Source: a bacterium (GTDB taxonomy: Bacteria; Chloroflexota; Dormibacteria; UBA8260; Bog-877). Taken from it: a stretch of DNA of 5,988 nucleotides. Every line of letters starts with the position of its first letter. Positions within the stretch are counted from its first letter, which is position 1. The notes beneath the pieces were generated by a model that had not been told where the DNA came from, ran no database searches, and was given only the letters and a program-made list of their open reading frames with translations. Of this stretch, positions 1 through 5,538 are shown in pieces. The stretch spans positions 1-5,988 of the forward strand of contig JAKABA010000233.1 in the NCBI GenBank assembly GCA_021802115.1, in the 5' to 3' direction. Position numbers and translations under genes: made by a program.

Positions 1-1014
1 GGCCGCCCCGCGGGCCGCGCCACCAGGCCGGGCGATCCTGGGATCGATCAGCGGGTAGAACAAGTCGACGAGGAAGTTGGCGAGCACCGTGGCCGTGGTG
101 ACCACGATGAAGCACCCCATCATCACGGGATAGTCCCGGTTGTCGATGGCCTGGACCATGTAGTAGGCGACTCCCGGGTAGGTGAAGAAGGTCTCGATGA
201 ACAGCGCACCGCCGAAGAGACCGCCGAGAGCCAGGGCCAGGTTCGTGACGATCGGCAGCATGGAGTTCCGCCCGATGTACGTCTGGGTAATCCGTCGCTG
301 GGTCAGCCCCCACGACTTACTGGCCCTTATGTAGTCCGCCCCCATCGTGGAGGTGGTGCTTCCCTTCATCATGAGCGCCCAGCCGCCGAAACCGGTGATC
401 ACGGCGGCCGTGACGGGCAGGACGGCGTGGTCGAGGACGCTTCCGATGAAGGCCAGATTGAAGCCAACCGGCACGCTCGGCGAATACGCACCCTGGGCCG
501 GGAAGAAGTGGTGGATGGCCGCAACCTGCCAGATCAGTATGAGAGCTGAGACATAGGCCGGGACTGCGCTGAAGAAGGACGTCACCAGGGTCAGAACTTT
601 GGCCATGGCTCCCTTGCGGAAGGCCGCCATGATCGTCCCGATCAGGATACCGAGGACGAATGTCACCAGCAGCGACGCCGCACTGAGGAAGACGGTCCAC
701 GGCAGCGCCTGCTTGATAATATGGGCCACGGTAGCGCTGGAAACCGCGATCGACCGTCCGAAGTTACCTTGGGCCACATCGGCCAGGTACTGGAAATACT
801 GGGACAGCAACGGCCCGTGCGGTTGCAGGCCGTAGTACACCTTGATCTCGGCGTCGATCTCCTGCGGTGTGAGCCCACCCTGCTGGACCAGTTGCTGGTA
901 GAGAACCTGCATGGGGTTCCCCGGCATCATCCTGACCAGGAAGAAACTGCCCGAGATCACCACAAAGATGACGAAGAAACTGATCAGGGACCGGCGAAGG
1001 ATATAGCTGAGCAC
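1..1014 (-). CDS. ABC transporter permease, DppB/OppB family (partial, C-terminus cut by window edge)
   Basis: Inner-membrane permease of a peptide/nickel/opine-type importer; it would pair with a second (DppC-like) permease and two ATPases expected beyond position 1. The 338 visible codons start with VLSYILRRSL and a first membrane helix (about 9-29), followed by the RMMPGNP motif typical of this family at 28-34. Further helices lie near 107-131, 141-166, 195-216, 255-275 and 299-321. The EAA loop that contacts the ATPase is at about 225-257 (GADYIRASKSWGLTQRR). The family end signature DPRI is at 324-327, so only a few residues and the stop are missing. The GTG start at 1014-1012 is fixed by an in-frame TAG at 1029-1027 and by AGGGAGAG (1021-1028) six bases upstream. 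It follows the solute-binding protein gene after a 228-base gap and should be cotranscribed with it. The family call is secure; the substrate is unknown. Confidence 0.95.
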   Translation of the reverse strand, partial: MLSYILRRSLISFFVIFVVISGSFFLVRMMPGNPMQVLYQQLVQQGGLTPQEIDAEIKVYYGLQPHGPLLSQYFQYLADVAQGNFGRSIAVSSATVAHIIKQALPWTVFLSAASLLVTFVLGILIGTIMAAFRKGAMAKVLTLVTSFFSAVPAYVSALILIWQVAAIHHFFPAQGAYSPSVPVGFNLAFIGSVLDHAVLPVTAAVITGFGGWALMMKGSTTSTMGADYIRASKSWGLTQRRITQTYIGRNSMLPIVTNLALALGGLFGGALFIETFFTYPGVAYYMVQAIDNRDYPVMMGCFIVVTTATVLANFLVDLFYPLIDPRIARPGGAARGAA

Positions 1015-1026
1015 CGGGGTCTCTCC

Positions 1027-1119
1027 CTACCGCCCGGGAACCCGGTAACCAGGCCTGGGCAGCGGGCGCCGGCAGGCGGTTCGCGTCATCTCCCCCAGGC
1101 CAGCATTTGGCTTCAGCAT
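1027..1119 (-). CDS. Possible 30-residue coupling/leader ORF upstream of the permease
   Basis: A short ORF (begins MLKPNAGLGEM, ends GYRVPGR) with one of the best Shine-Dalgarno sites in the window: GAGGAGG at 1129-1135, nine bases from its ATG. Its TAG stop (1029-1027) lies inside the permease ribosome-binding site, an arrangement typical of translational coupling. It is basic (seven Arg/Lys of 30), has no membrane segment and resembles no family I know. Its stop lies in the same frame as the permease GTG, so it could also be the remnant of a longer permease N-terminus split by the TAG. The start context supports translation; nothing shows that the peptide itself has a function. It may simply be chance sequence in a GC-rich gap. 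Confidence 0.3.
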   Translation of the reverse strand: MLKPNAGLGEMTRTACRRPLPRPGYRVPGR

Positions 1120-1190
1120 TGGTTGCGACCTCCTCGTTCACGCGGTGCGCCCCTGTGGGTGCCGGTGATTGGCTGGCTGGATTGCCGGGA

Positions 1191-1234
1191 GCCCCCGGGC
1201 GGCGCGGCCCATGTAAGGGGCGCCGTCCGGGGGC
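1191..1234. other. Long GC-rich inverted repeat after the solute-binding protein gene
   Basis: Arms 1191-1205 and 1220-1234 are complementary over 15 positions with one exception (1199/1226: a G-U pair in plus-strand RNA, an A-C mismatch in minus-strand RNA); the loop is 14 bases. It starts nine bases past the binding-protein stop codon (1243) and before the permease. There is no U-run on either side, so it is not a classical terminator. Hairpins at this place commonly protect the binding-protein mRNA from 3' exonucleases or partly stop transcription, giving more binding protein than permease; that role is inferred here. The rest of the gap (1015-1190) holds only the 30-codon ORF. Confidence 0.6.
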
Positions 1235-1242
1235 CGGCGCGG

Positions 1243-3165
1243 TCAGCTCTTCGGGCTGATGTAGCCGCCTTCGAGCATCAGCTCCAGCGCAGTGGTGGCG
1301 AAGATGCCGGATTCCTGCCACAGCCAGCTGCTTGCAGGTGGCCAGGTGTAGTGGGCGGTGGAGTAGAAGTTCACCGCGGTATCGTCCGCGTAGTTGAGGA
1401 ACGGTACCGCCTTGTTCACCACCTGTGCCCAGTCCCAGGCGCGGGCGGCCATCTCCGGCCCAGTCGGGGTGGTCTGGCATTGAGAAACGATGGTCTGCGA
1501 GACCTGGACCTTGCCCAGACCGGGGACGTTGTAGTCAGGCCCGAAGCCGATGCCCGGCAGGCCGGGAGTGAAGGCGCCCGTCGCGGTGAAGCTGTAGTTC
1601 CACGGCGAGCCGAGGCCGCCGTTGGCGATGGCGCACACCGGCTGGAGGTTGCCGTTGACCCCGGTATCCCACGCGATCTGGAAATTCCCCTTCTCGAGTT
1701 CGGGTGTGTAGCTGGCCGAGGGCGCGGTGCTGGCGGTGGCGGGGATCCCGAACGCGGTCAGTTCGGCCGCCGCTTCCGTGGCGAAAAGCGCCGCGTTGGC
1801 CGGGGTGGAGGGAGCGATCACGGTGGTGCTGAACGGCTTACCGCTAGGCATCATCCAGTGGCCGTCAGGTCCACCGCCAACCTTTTTGAAGCCAACCGAC
1901 TCGAGCAGCGAGGTGGCTTTCGACGGGCTGTAGGCGTACGGGTTGAGCCGGGCGCGCTGGGAGGCGGTCAGCCAGATGTCGTTCAGCACCGGGCCGAGGC
2001 CGTCGGGCAGGGTGTCAGGCTGGTTGATGGTCAGGGTGCCCCCGTCCTCGGTTTCCGCCAGCTTCGTCCGGTTGAGCAGGTAGGCGATCGCCTGCCGTAC
2101 CGGGGTGAGCGTGAAGGGGTAGGACTTGTTGTTGAACAGCATGCTCTCGACCACGTCGTTGACGATCTTGACATGGCGCAGGCCCCTGGTGGAGTTCGCC
2201 TGGCTGAGCTCCGTCGAGGACGGCGTGGCGTCGCCGTACCAGTCGATGTCATGGCTGAACAGCTGGGCGTATGGGGATGCGGAACCGGCCCCGTTGAGCA
2301 GGGTGAGCTTGTCGACGTGCACGTGCGAGGCGCCGTAGTAGGTGGGAGATTTCAGTTCTGTGGCGCTGCTCGTGTTTATCCCGGTGAGCATGAACGGGCC
2401 GTCGCCTATCAGTTTCTTGGGTGAGTATTCCACAAGCTTTTTGGTGTAGGGCTCGACCTTCTTGTACAGGGGGCTCGAACTCGCGGTCGCGGCCGTCTTG
2501 GGGTTCTGGATCAAGTGGGCATAAGCCAGCAGCGTCTGCTTCATACCCTTGGGGAGGAACTGGCGGTACTGCGACATCGGCAGCGGGCTCATGAACGTGG
2601 CCGCGAGGTCACCCCGGGAGCTTGTGCTGGCGGTATTCGAGGTGAAGGTGATGACCAGCGTCGTCGGGTTCGGTGTGGTTATGTTCTCGACGTTCGCCAG
2701 GGCCGTCCCGGCCTCCATGCTGAGCAGGAGGGTATCTTCCACGTCGGTGGAGTTGATCGGCTCGCCGTTTGAGAACTTCGCGCCCTTGAGTAGATGGACC
2801 GTCAGGACGTTTGTTTTGCTGTCCAGCGAGTAGCTGGACATAAGCTGGGGAATCAGGTGGAACATCTTCGTGTGGTTAGCCGACTTCTCGACGAGTGCCA
2901 GCGGGAGCAGTACGCCGAGGCCCGCGAAGAACCCCGTCCCGTGAGGATTGTAGGTCCAGCTGGTGGGACCCCACGTGGCGACCGTGGTGAAAGCCGGGGC
3001 ATTCGCGCCAGAATCGGACTTCCCGGGCTTTAGCGGCACGGCGCTGTAGGCCGCAGCCAGCAGGCCTACACATCCCACCACCCCGGCCTTCCGGGCGAAC
3101 TGGCCTGCCGAAAAGCGCCGGCCAGGAAGCCACCCGGGATCTTTTATACTCTCGATAAGGCTCAT
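1243..3165 (-). CDS. ABC transporter solute-binding protein, family 5 (peptide/nickel/opine type)
   Basis: Extracytoplasmic receptor that captures the solute and delivers it to the neighbouring permease. The product has 640 residues, rather long for a family usually near 500-600. Family hallmarks run in order: PQLMSSYSLDSKTNVLTVHL (106-125), then KGAKFSNGEPINSTDVEDT (127-145, the usual KFSDG-P-TA-DV segment), IGDGPFMLTG (253-262), PVRQAIAYLLNRTKLA (355-370, the usual VRqAi-y-idR), ATSLLESVGF (417-426) and GHWMMPSGKPF (435-445). The export signal is odd: about 26 residues containing GRRF, then a hydrophobic stretch at 27-43 and no proper lipobox. Cys511 and Cys563 could form a disulphide. The ATG at 3165 is chosen because AAGGAG lies at 3170-3175, four bases upstream; the open frame runs on to 3381, but that part overlaps the neighbouring gene and lacks the family pattern. 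The ligand cannot be read from the sequence. Confidence 0.93.
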   Translation of the reverse strand: MSLIESIKDPGWLPGRRFSAGQFARKAGVVGCVGLLAAAYSAVPLKPGKSDSGANAPAFTTVATWGPTSWTYNPHGTGFFAGLGVLLPLALVEKSANHTKMFHLIPQLMSSYSLDSKTNVLTVHLLKGAKFSNGEPINSTDVEDTLLLSMEAGTALANVENITTPNPTTLVITFTSNTASTSSRGDLAATFMSPLPMSQYRQFLPKGMKQTLLAYAHLIQNPKTAATASSSPLYKKVEPYTKKLVEYSPKKLIGDGPFMLTGINTSSATELKSPTYYGASHVHVDKLTLLNGAGSASPYAQLFSHDIDWYGDATPSSTELSQANSTRGLRHVKIVNDVVESMLFNNKSYPFTLTPVRQAIAYLLNRTKLAETEDGGTLTINQPDTLPDGLGPVLNDIWLTASQRARLNPYAYSPSKATSLLESVGFKKVGGGPDGHWMMPSGKPFSTTVIAPSTPANAALFATEAAAELTAFGIPATASTAPSASYTPELEKGNFQIAWDTGVNGNLQPVCAIANGGLGSPWNYSFTATGAFTPGLPGIGFGPDYNVPGLGKVQVSQTIVSQCQTTPTGPEMAARAWDWAQVVNKAVPFLNYADDTAVNFYSTAHYTWPPASSWLWQESGIFATTALELMLEGGYISPKS

Positions 3166-3283
3166 TTGGCTCCTTCTTTTATTATGTTTCCTATATATTT
3201 GCTGACTTCCCCTTTTGGGGATTTCCTGGGTTTCCCTGCAGAGCTCTGCGCAGAAGGCGCACATCCGTAGTGCCTGGGCCGCA
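3166..3283 (-). promoter_or_regulatory. Untranslated gap before the binding-protein gene: AT-rich ribosome site and two palindromes
   Basis: This 118-base spacer is notably AT-rich near the binding-protein start (about 3174-3205), unlike its surroundings, which should keep the AAGGAG site (3170-3175) unstructured and favour strong translation. Upstream are a small hairpin, TCCCC-4-GGGGA (3208-3221), and a perfect 12-base palindrome, GCAGAGCTCTGC (3238-3249). A CATAAT-like -10 can be read on the minus strand near the start, but it has no matching -35. The spacer may therefore carry an internal promoter, an operator or an mRNA-stability element; none of these is proven. Confidence 0.35.
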
Positions 3284-3508
3284 TCATCTTTGCCTTCGTT
3301 CCGCGGCAGCGGGCGCGCCGCCGACGCGTTGATCTCCCCGAGTGACCAGCAGGAAGACCAGCCCGGAAATGGTGACGACAAGGCTGGTGCCTATCGCAAG
3401 CGCGTCTGCGACCTGGTCTGCTTTGTTAAGGTTACCGGTCAGCGAGTATGCGGCCAGCAGGATGAGCAGCATACCAGCGACCACCATGATCTGGGCGAAA
3501 GATCGCAT
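3284..3508 (-). CDS. Small protein with two predicted membrane helices, unknown function
   Basis: A 74-residue protein with helices at about 6-24 (QIMVVAGMLLILLAAYSL) and 36-56 (ALAIGTSLVVTISGLVFLL). Between them is a short polar loop (TGNLNKADQVAD), and after them a basic tail (RGDQRVGG...RRQR). By the positive-inside rule both ends would face the cytoplasm. I recognise no family. The gene is supported by its position and ribosome site: GAGGTGATC (3513-3521) is nearly a perfect complement of the 16S rRNA 3' end and overlaps the oxygenase stop codon, leaving six bases between that stop and this ATG. Translation is thus probably coupled to the oxygenase. It could anchor or assist the oxygenase or the transporter; this is inference from location only. 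Confidence 0.8.
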   Translation of the reverse strand: MRSFAQIMVVAGMLLILLAAYSLTGNLNKADQVADALAIGTSLVVTISGLVFLLVTRGDQRVGGAPAAAERRQR

Positions 3509-3512
3509 TAAT

Positions 3513-3521
3513 GATCACCTC
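3513..3521 (-). promoter_or_regulatory. Ribosome-binding site overlapping the oxygenase stop codon
   Basis: On the minus strand the oxygenase ends AAG AGG TGA (Lys-Arg-stop), and the same bases form the GAGGTGATC site of the small membrane protein, whose ATG is at 3508. Terminating ribosomes are placed directly on the next start. Confidence 0.85.
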
Positions 3522-4366
3522 TTTTCTTTTTCTGTGTTCGCCAGACGGCGCAGCTCTGCCTGTCCGCCGTCGCGGCCTTGAAGGCTGCTGAAGTCGGGCG
3601 CGTCGTAGCCGAACCCATAAGGAGCGTCGGGCCGTTGGAACTCGCCCATCAAGGAGCGCCGGAGAGGCGTGGTCCGCGCCAAGAACTCGGCGTCGTTCGC
3701 CAGCCGGTCAGACGGCCTGACCCACGGCGGGCTGTAAATGTAATGCATCGTGTAGCGGTCGTAGTCGCCGTCATGGGCGCAAGCGCGGTGCCAGACGGCA
3801 TTGTGAAAGACCAGTACCGAGCCGGCCGCGGCGCAGATCACCTGGCCGATGGGCAGGTCGCCGTCCCTTCCGGCCGCGTGGCGGGGGAGCGGGACGCGGC
3901 TGCGGTGGCTGCCGGGGATCAGCTCGATGTTACCCAGCCTGGGTGTGAGCTGGTCATTTAGGAGAAAGGAAGCCCGAAGCTGGATGAGCGGGATGGGATA
4001 ACCCAGCAGCTTGAAGTCGTACGTGCCGGAGCCGTCCTGGTGCCAGCCGCCGGCCTTGCCGCCAGCTGGCTGGACGGTGTTCCACCCGGCCTGCACGATG
4101 AACCGGTCGCCATACAGTCCCCGCACCTTGGGAAGCACCGCGGGATGGTCGATCAGGCGCTCCAGCGCGGGCTCCGTCTCGTAGCCCCGCCCCACCTGAG
4201 CGAACGTAGTCGAGCCGGCTCGGGCGTGGAGACGCTTGGAGGCCTCCAGGCATTGGTCAACCTCCGGTCGGCTGAGTACGCCAGGAATGATGAAGTAGCC
4301 CCATGACTCGAAGATGAAGCGATCGGTGTCGGTCAGTTCAGCAGGTTCTACTTGTGGAGTGGGCAC
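3515..4366 (-). CDS. Phytanoyl-CoA dioxygenase (PhyH) family Fe(II)/2-oxoglutarate-dependent oxygenase
   Basis: A soluble 283-residue enzyme of the PhyH family, which couples decarboxylation of 2-oxoglutarate to hydroxylation of a substrate. The iron-binding triad is visible: His109 and Asp111 in GGWHQDGSG, and the distal His193 in VFHNAVWHRACAH. Arg204 in DGDYDRYTMHY is placed to bind the 2-oxoglutarate carboxylate. The family segment GNIELIPGSHR (145-155, usual G-l-viPGSH) and the N-terminal F-E-S-W-G-Y-F-I-I-P-G-V (18-30) are also present. All catalytic residues are intact and the length is normal. The start is GTG at 4366, with AAAGGA nine bases upstream. As the first gene of the transporter operon, it probably acts on the imported compound or a product of it. 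The family includes ectoine, phosphonate and natural-product hydroxylases; the EctD signature is not seen, so no substrate is proposed. Confidence 0.92.
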   Translation of the reverse strand: MPTPQVEPAELTDTDRFIFESWGYFIIPGVLSRPEVDQCLEASKRLHARAGSTTFAQVGRGYETEPALERLIDHPAVLPKVRGLYGDRFIVQAGWNTVQPAGGKAGGWHQDGSGTYDFKLLGYPIPLIQLRASFLLNDQLTPRLGNIELIPGSHRSRVPLPRHAAGRDGDLPIGQVICAAAGSVLVFHNAVWHRACAHDGDYDRYTMHYIYSPPWVRPSDRLANDAEFLARTTPLRRSLMGEFQRPDAPYGFGYDAPDFSSLQGRDGGQAELRRLANTEKEKR

Positions 4367-4730
4367 GCTTGCGAATCCTTTCGCACCAGGTTTCCGGCCG
4401 GGGTTGGTCGGCTTCAGGGGAGCGGACGATCACGGATATGGTCGCCATCCGGCAGTAGCGCGCGGCTGCCTGCGGGAGCCGGCGTATCGCGCCACAGCAG
4501 CAATCCCACGCCTGGTGGGATCTGCCCTGGTGGTCTGCACGGCGCCCCAATCCCTGAATTAGAGCTCACTCGGCATCGCCGGGTATCGTAACTCTCGTAG
4601 CGCTCTATCATGCATCATCGGCCAAATGATCGTCAAGGATGGGGTCGACGTGACCGCCCGCTCATGCCGGTGAAAACTGACTCCCAATCACATGACCCTT
4701 AGCCCTCCTGCCGAGTCCCCTGAGGTCTGA
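4367..4730 (-). other. Long 5' leader of the oxygenase operon
   Basis: About 360 bases lie between the predicted transcription start and the GTG of the oxygenase. I see no convincing gene: the open frames here lack codon bias and ribosome sites. It contains a hairpin, ATCCCAC-5-GTGGGAT (4503-4521), without a T-run. A second, weaker promoter may lie inside (TTGACG at 4631-4636, 18 bases, CATGAT at 4607-4612, minus strand), which would shorten the leader to about 235 bases. No known riboswitch was recognised. Confidence 0.4.
4503..4521. repeat. Perfect inverted repeat in the leader, 7-base arms and 5-base loop
   Basis: ATCCCAC (4503-4509) and GTGGGAT (4515-4521) pair perfectly around GCCTG. 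It could be an mRNA hairpin in the oxygenase leader or a binding site for a dimeric protein; there is no poly-T tail, so termination is unlikely. Confidence 0.45.
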
Positions 4731-4733
4731 CCA
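4723..4733. promoter_or_regulatory. Candidate FadR/GntR-FCD operator
   Basis: AGGTCTGACCA contains the perfect palindrome GGTC-T-GACC (4724-4732). It fits the TnGTnnnACnA half-site pattern of FadR-type GntR regulators at all positions except the first base, and resembles the core of the E. coli FadR site (TGGTCNGACCA). It begins four bases past the -10 box of the operon promoter, over the expected start point, so a bound protein would block transcription. The obvious candidate protein is the FadR-type regulator encoded from 5539. Confidence 0.6.
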
Positions 4734-4735
4734 CT

Positions 4736-4745
4736 GACTATAGTC
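4736..4745. repeat. 10-base perfect palindrome spanning the -10 box
   Basis: GACTATAGTC is its own reverse complement and includes the TATAGT -10 hexamer. It may be a second protein-binding site, or a by-product of the -10 sequence. Confidence 0.4.
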
Positions 4746-4765
4746 GGGTGTCGTGGGCGTGTCAA
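4737..4765 (-). promoter_or_regulatory. Sigma-70-type promoter of the oxygenase-transporter operon
   Basis: On the minus strand, TTGACA (4765-4760) is followed after exactly 17 bases by TATAGT (4742-4737). The -35 is perfect, the -10 matches five of six and the spacing is ideal, which is rare by chance in this GC-rich DNA. The start point should fall near 4728-4731, inside the candidate operator. The promoter reads toward the oxygenase gene. Confidence 0.7.
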
Positions 4766-4842
4766 TGCAAGTCAGGCACCGGACTCTGGCTAGGTTGTCT
4801 GGAGCGGGGGGACGTCACCTGTACGCCCCCGCCCGACGCCGG

Positions 4843-5283
4843 CTGCCAGGGTGGTCGCGGGGCCGGAGACCTTGGTCGTCTGGGGCCCTCTCGGGACCTC
4901 GTTCCTCGCATTCGAGGCGCGCTCGAGCCTCGTGGCGGGCCAACGGGCCACGGTGTCCGGTGGGGTGTGGCTGGGTTGCAACATCGCACATGCTCTCTTA
5001 CGACCGGAGCCGTCAAGTTGTTCGAGCCCTGAACATTGGACGCGGTCTTCGACCCGCACAAAGCCGCCCGAAGGCGGGTCCCGGTTCGCCCTGGTGGTGC
5101 CAACATGTGTTCGTGGGTTGCGAGAGGGTCAGCCGCCAAGATCGGTCGGGGCCGGGTTCGGCCGGGAGCGCGTTGAGCGTCGGCGGCTCCAAGATGCTCA
5201 CCCTCGGCGCGGAGGACGCGATGGCGCTGGGGTGGCACCGCAAGGCGGCTCTTGGAGGAGAGAAGAGCCGGGAGATCGAGTGC
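4843..5283 (+). pseudogene. Degenerate IstB-like (IS21 helper ATPase) fragments in shifted frames
   Basis: Two stretches show strong G/C third-position bias in different frames. The first (from 4851) reads GPETLVVWGPLGTSFLAF...VAGQRATV, close to the IstB Walker A region (usual form: ENLVVxGPSGTGKSHFLEAL...AGxRVAW) but with the GK of the P-loop missing. It is preceded in another frame by L-x-x-W (4843-4854), as in IstB. The second (5161-5283) reads VGGSKMLTLGAEDAMAL...AALGGEKSREIECS and lines up with the IstB segment VDDIGMLPxGEDAAEAL...AAYEKRSVAISS; both Walker B aspartates are replaced by glycine. The distance between the two is about 115 bases longer than expected, and the frames differ. 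The product could not work. The similarity was judged from memory, without a database search. Confidence 0.35.
5064..5077 (-). terminator. Weak stem-loop with UUCG tetraloop on the minus strand
   Basis: On the minus strand CCGCC-TTCG-GGCGG is followed by CTTTGT. The tetraloop is very stable, but the stem has only five pairs and the T-run is poor. It may be a minor terminator inside the decayed region, or chance. Confidence 0.25.
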
Positions 5284-5535
5284 TCCAGGCATGCTCGGCC
5301 TCCGAGCGCTGTCCGAGCACGCCTTGGAAAAGATGGACGACGTGTCGTCGGGGGACCGCCGGTCGTCATAGTCGCGCCCGAGCAGTTCACCAAGAGATAA
5401 GGAGGTCTTCTCGGTCGACGACGCCGTGTACCACCCGCCAAGTCGAAGGTGCCGGCCTGCTAGGAGCAGTAAACTGTACCGACAGGACATCTCGAGGGAA
5501 ACATGTAATGACAAGCCCAGCACGTAACGTAGCGT
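5284..5535. other. Rest of the intergenic region upstream of the regulator
   Basis: No intact gene is visible. Short coding-like stretches occur in changing frames (for example MLGLRALSEHALEKMDD from 5291, and EVFSVDDAVYHPP from 5402 just after an AAGGAGG), consistent with decayed coding sequence I cannot assign. Near the regulator are small symmetric elements: CTGCT-AGG-AGCAG (5457-5469) and CTGT-ACCG-ACAG (5474-5485). The latter overlaps a poor -10 (TAAACT, 5470-5475) with no -35. No strong promoter for the regulator can be identified. Confidence 0.35.
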
Positions 5536-5538
5536 GTG

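Larger units (their letters stand above)
4760..5513. mobile_element. Possible decayed insertion-sequence remnant with imperfect ends
   Basis: TGTCAATGCAAGT (4760-4772) and the reverse complement of the sequence ending at 5513 (TGTCATTACATGT) agree at 10 of 13 positions and give the TG...CA ends usual for IS21-type elements. Between them lie fragments resembling an IstB helper ATPase. No target-site duplication is seen in the flanks, and no istA is present, so this would be an old, internally deleted copy. The ends are short enough to have arisen by chance. Confidence 0.25.

Noticed and set aside
721..2424. 567-codon plus-strand open frame
   Set aside because: It lies antisense to the binding-protein and permease genes, whose family motifs are clear; long shadow frames are expected opposite GC-rich coding DNA.
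3166..3381. 72-residue N-terminal extension of the binding protein
   Set aside because: It overlaps the small membrane-protein gene, lacks a ribosome site at its start, and the ATG at 3165 has a good AAGGAG site and signal-like N-terminus.
4414..4611. 65-codon minus-strand ORF in the oxygenase leader
   Set aside because: Codon third positions are not G/C-biased, there is no ribosome site, and no motif is visible.
5044..5054. GGTC-TTC-GACC as a second regulator operator
   Set aside because: The spacing between GGT and ACC is five bases rather than the three of FadR-type sites, and no promoter lies beside it.
4753..5400. 215-codon plus-strand frame as an intact gene
   Set aside because: Coding-like base bias holds only for part of it and moves to other frames; it is better explained as decayed sequence.
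5330..5400. GRRVVGGPPVVIVAPEQF as a Phd-type antitoxin remnant
   Set aside because: The resemblance is short and unsupported by a toxin partner or a consistent upstream frame.
5521..5536. CACG-8-CGTG as an autoregulatory site of the regulator
   Set aside because: Four-base arms are too short to stand out, and they do not match the FadR-type pattern.
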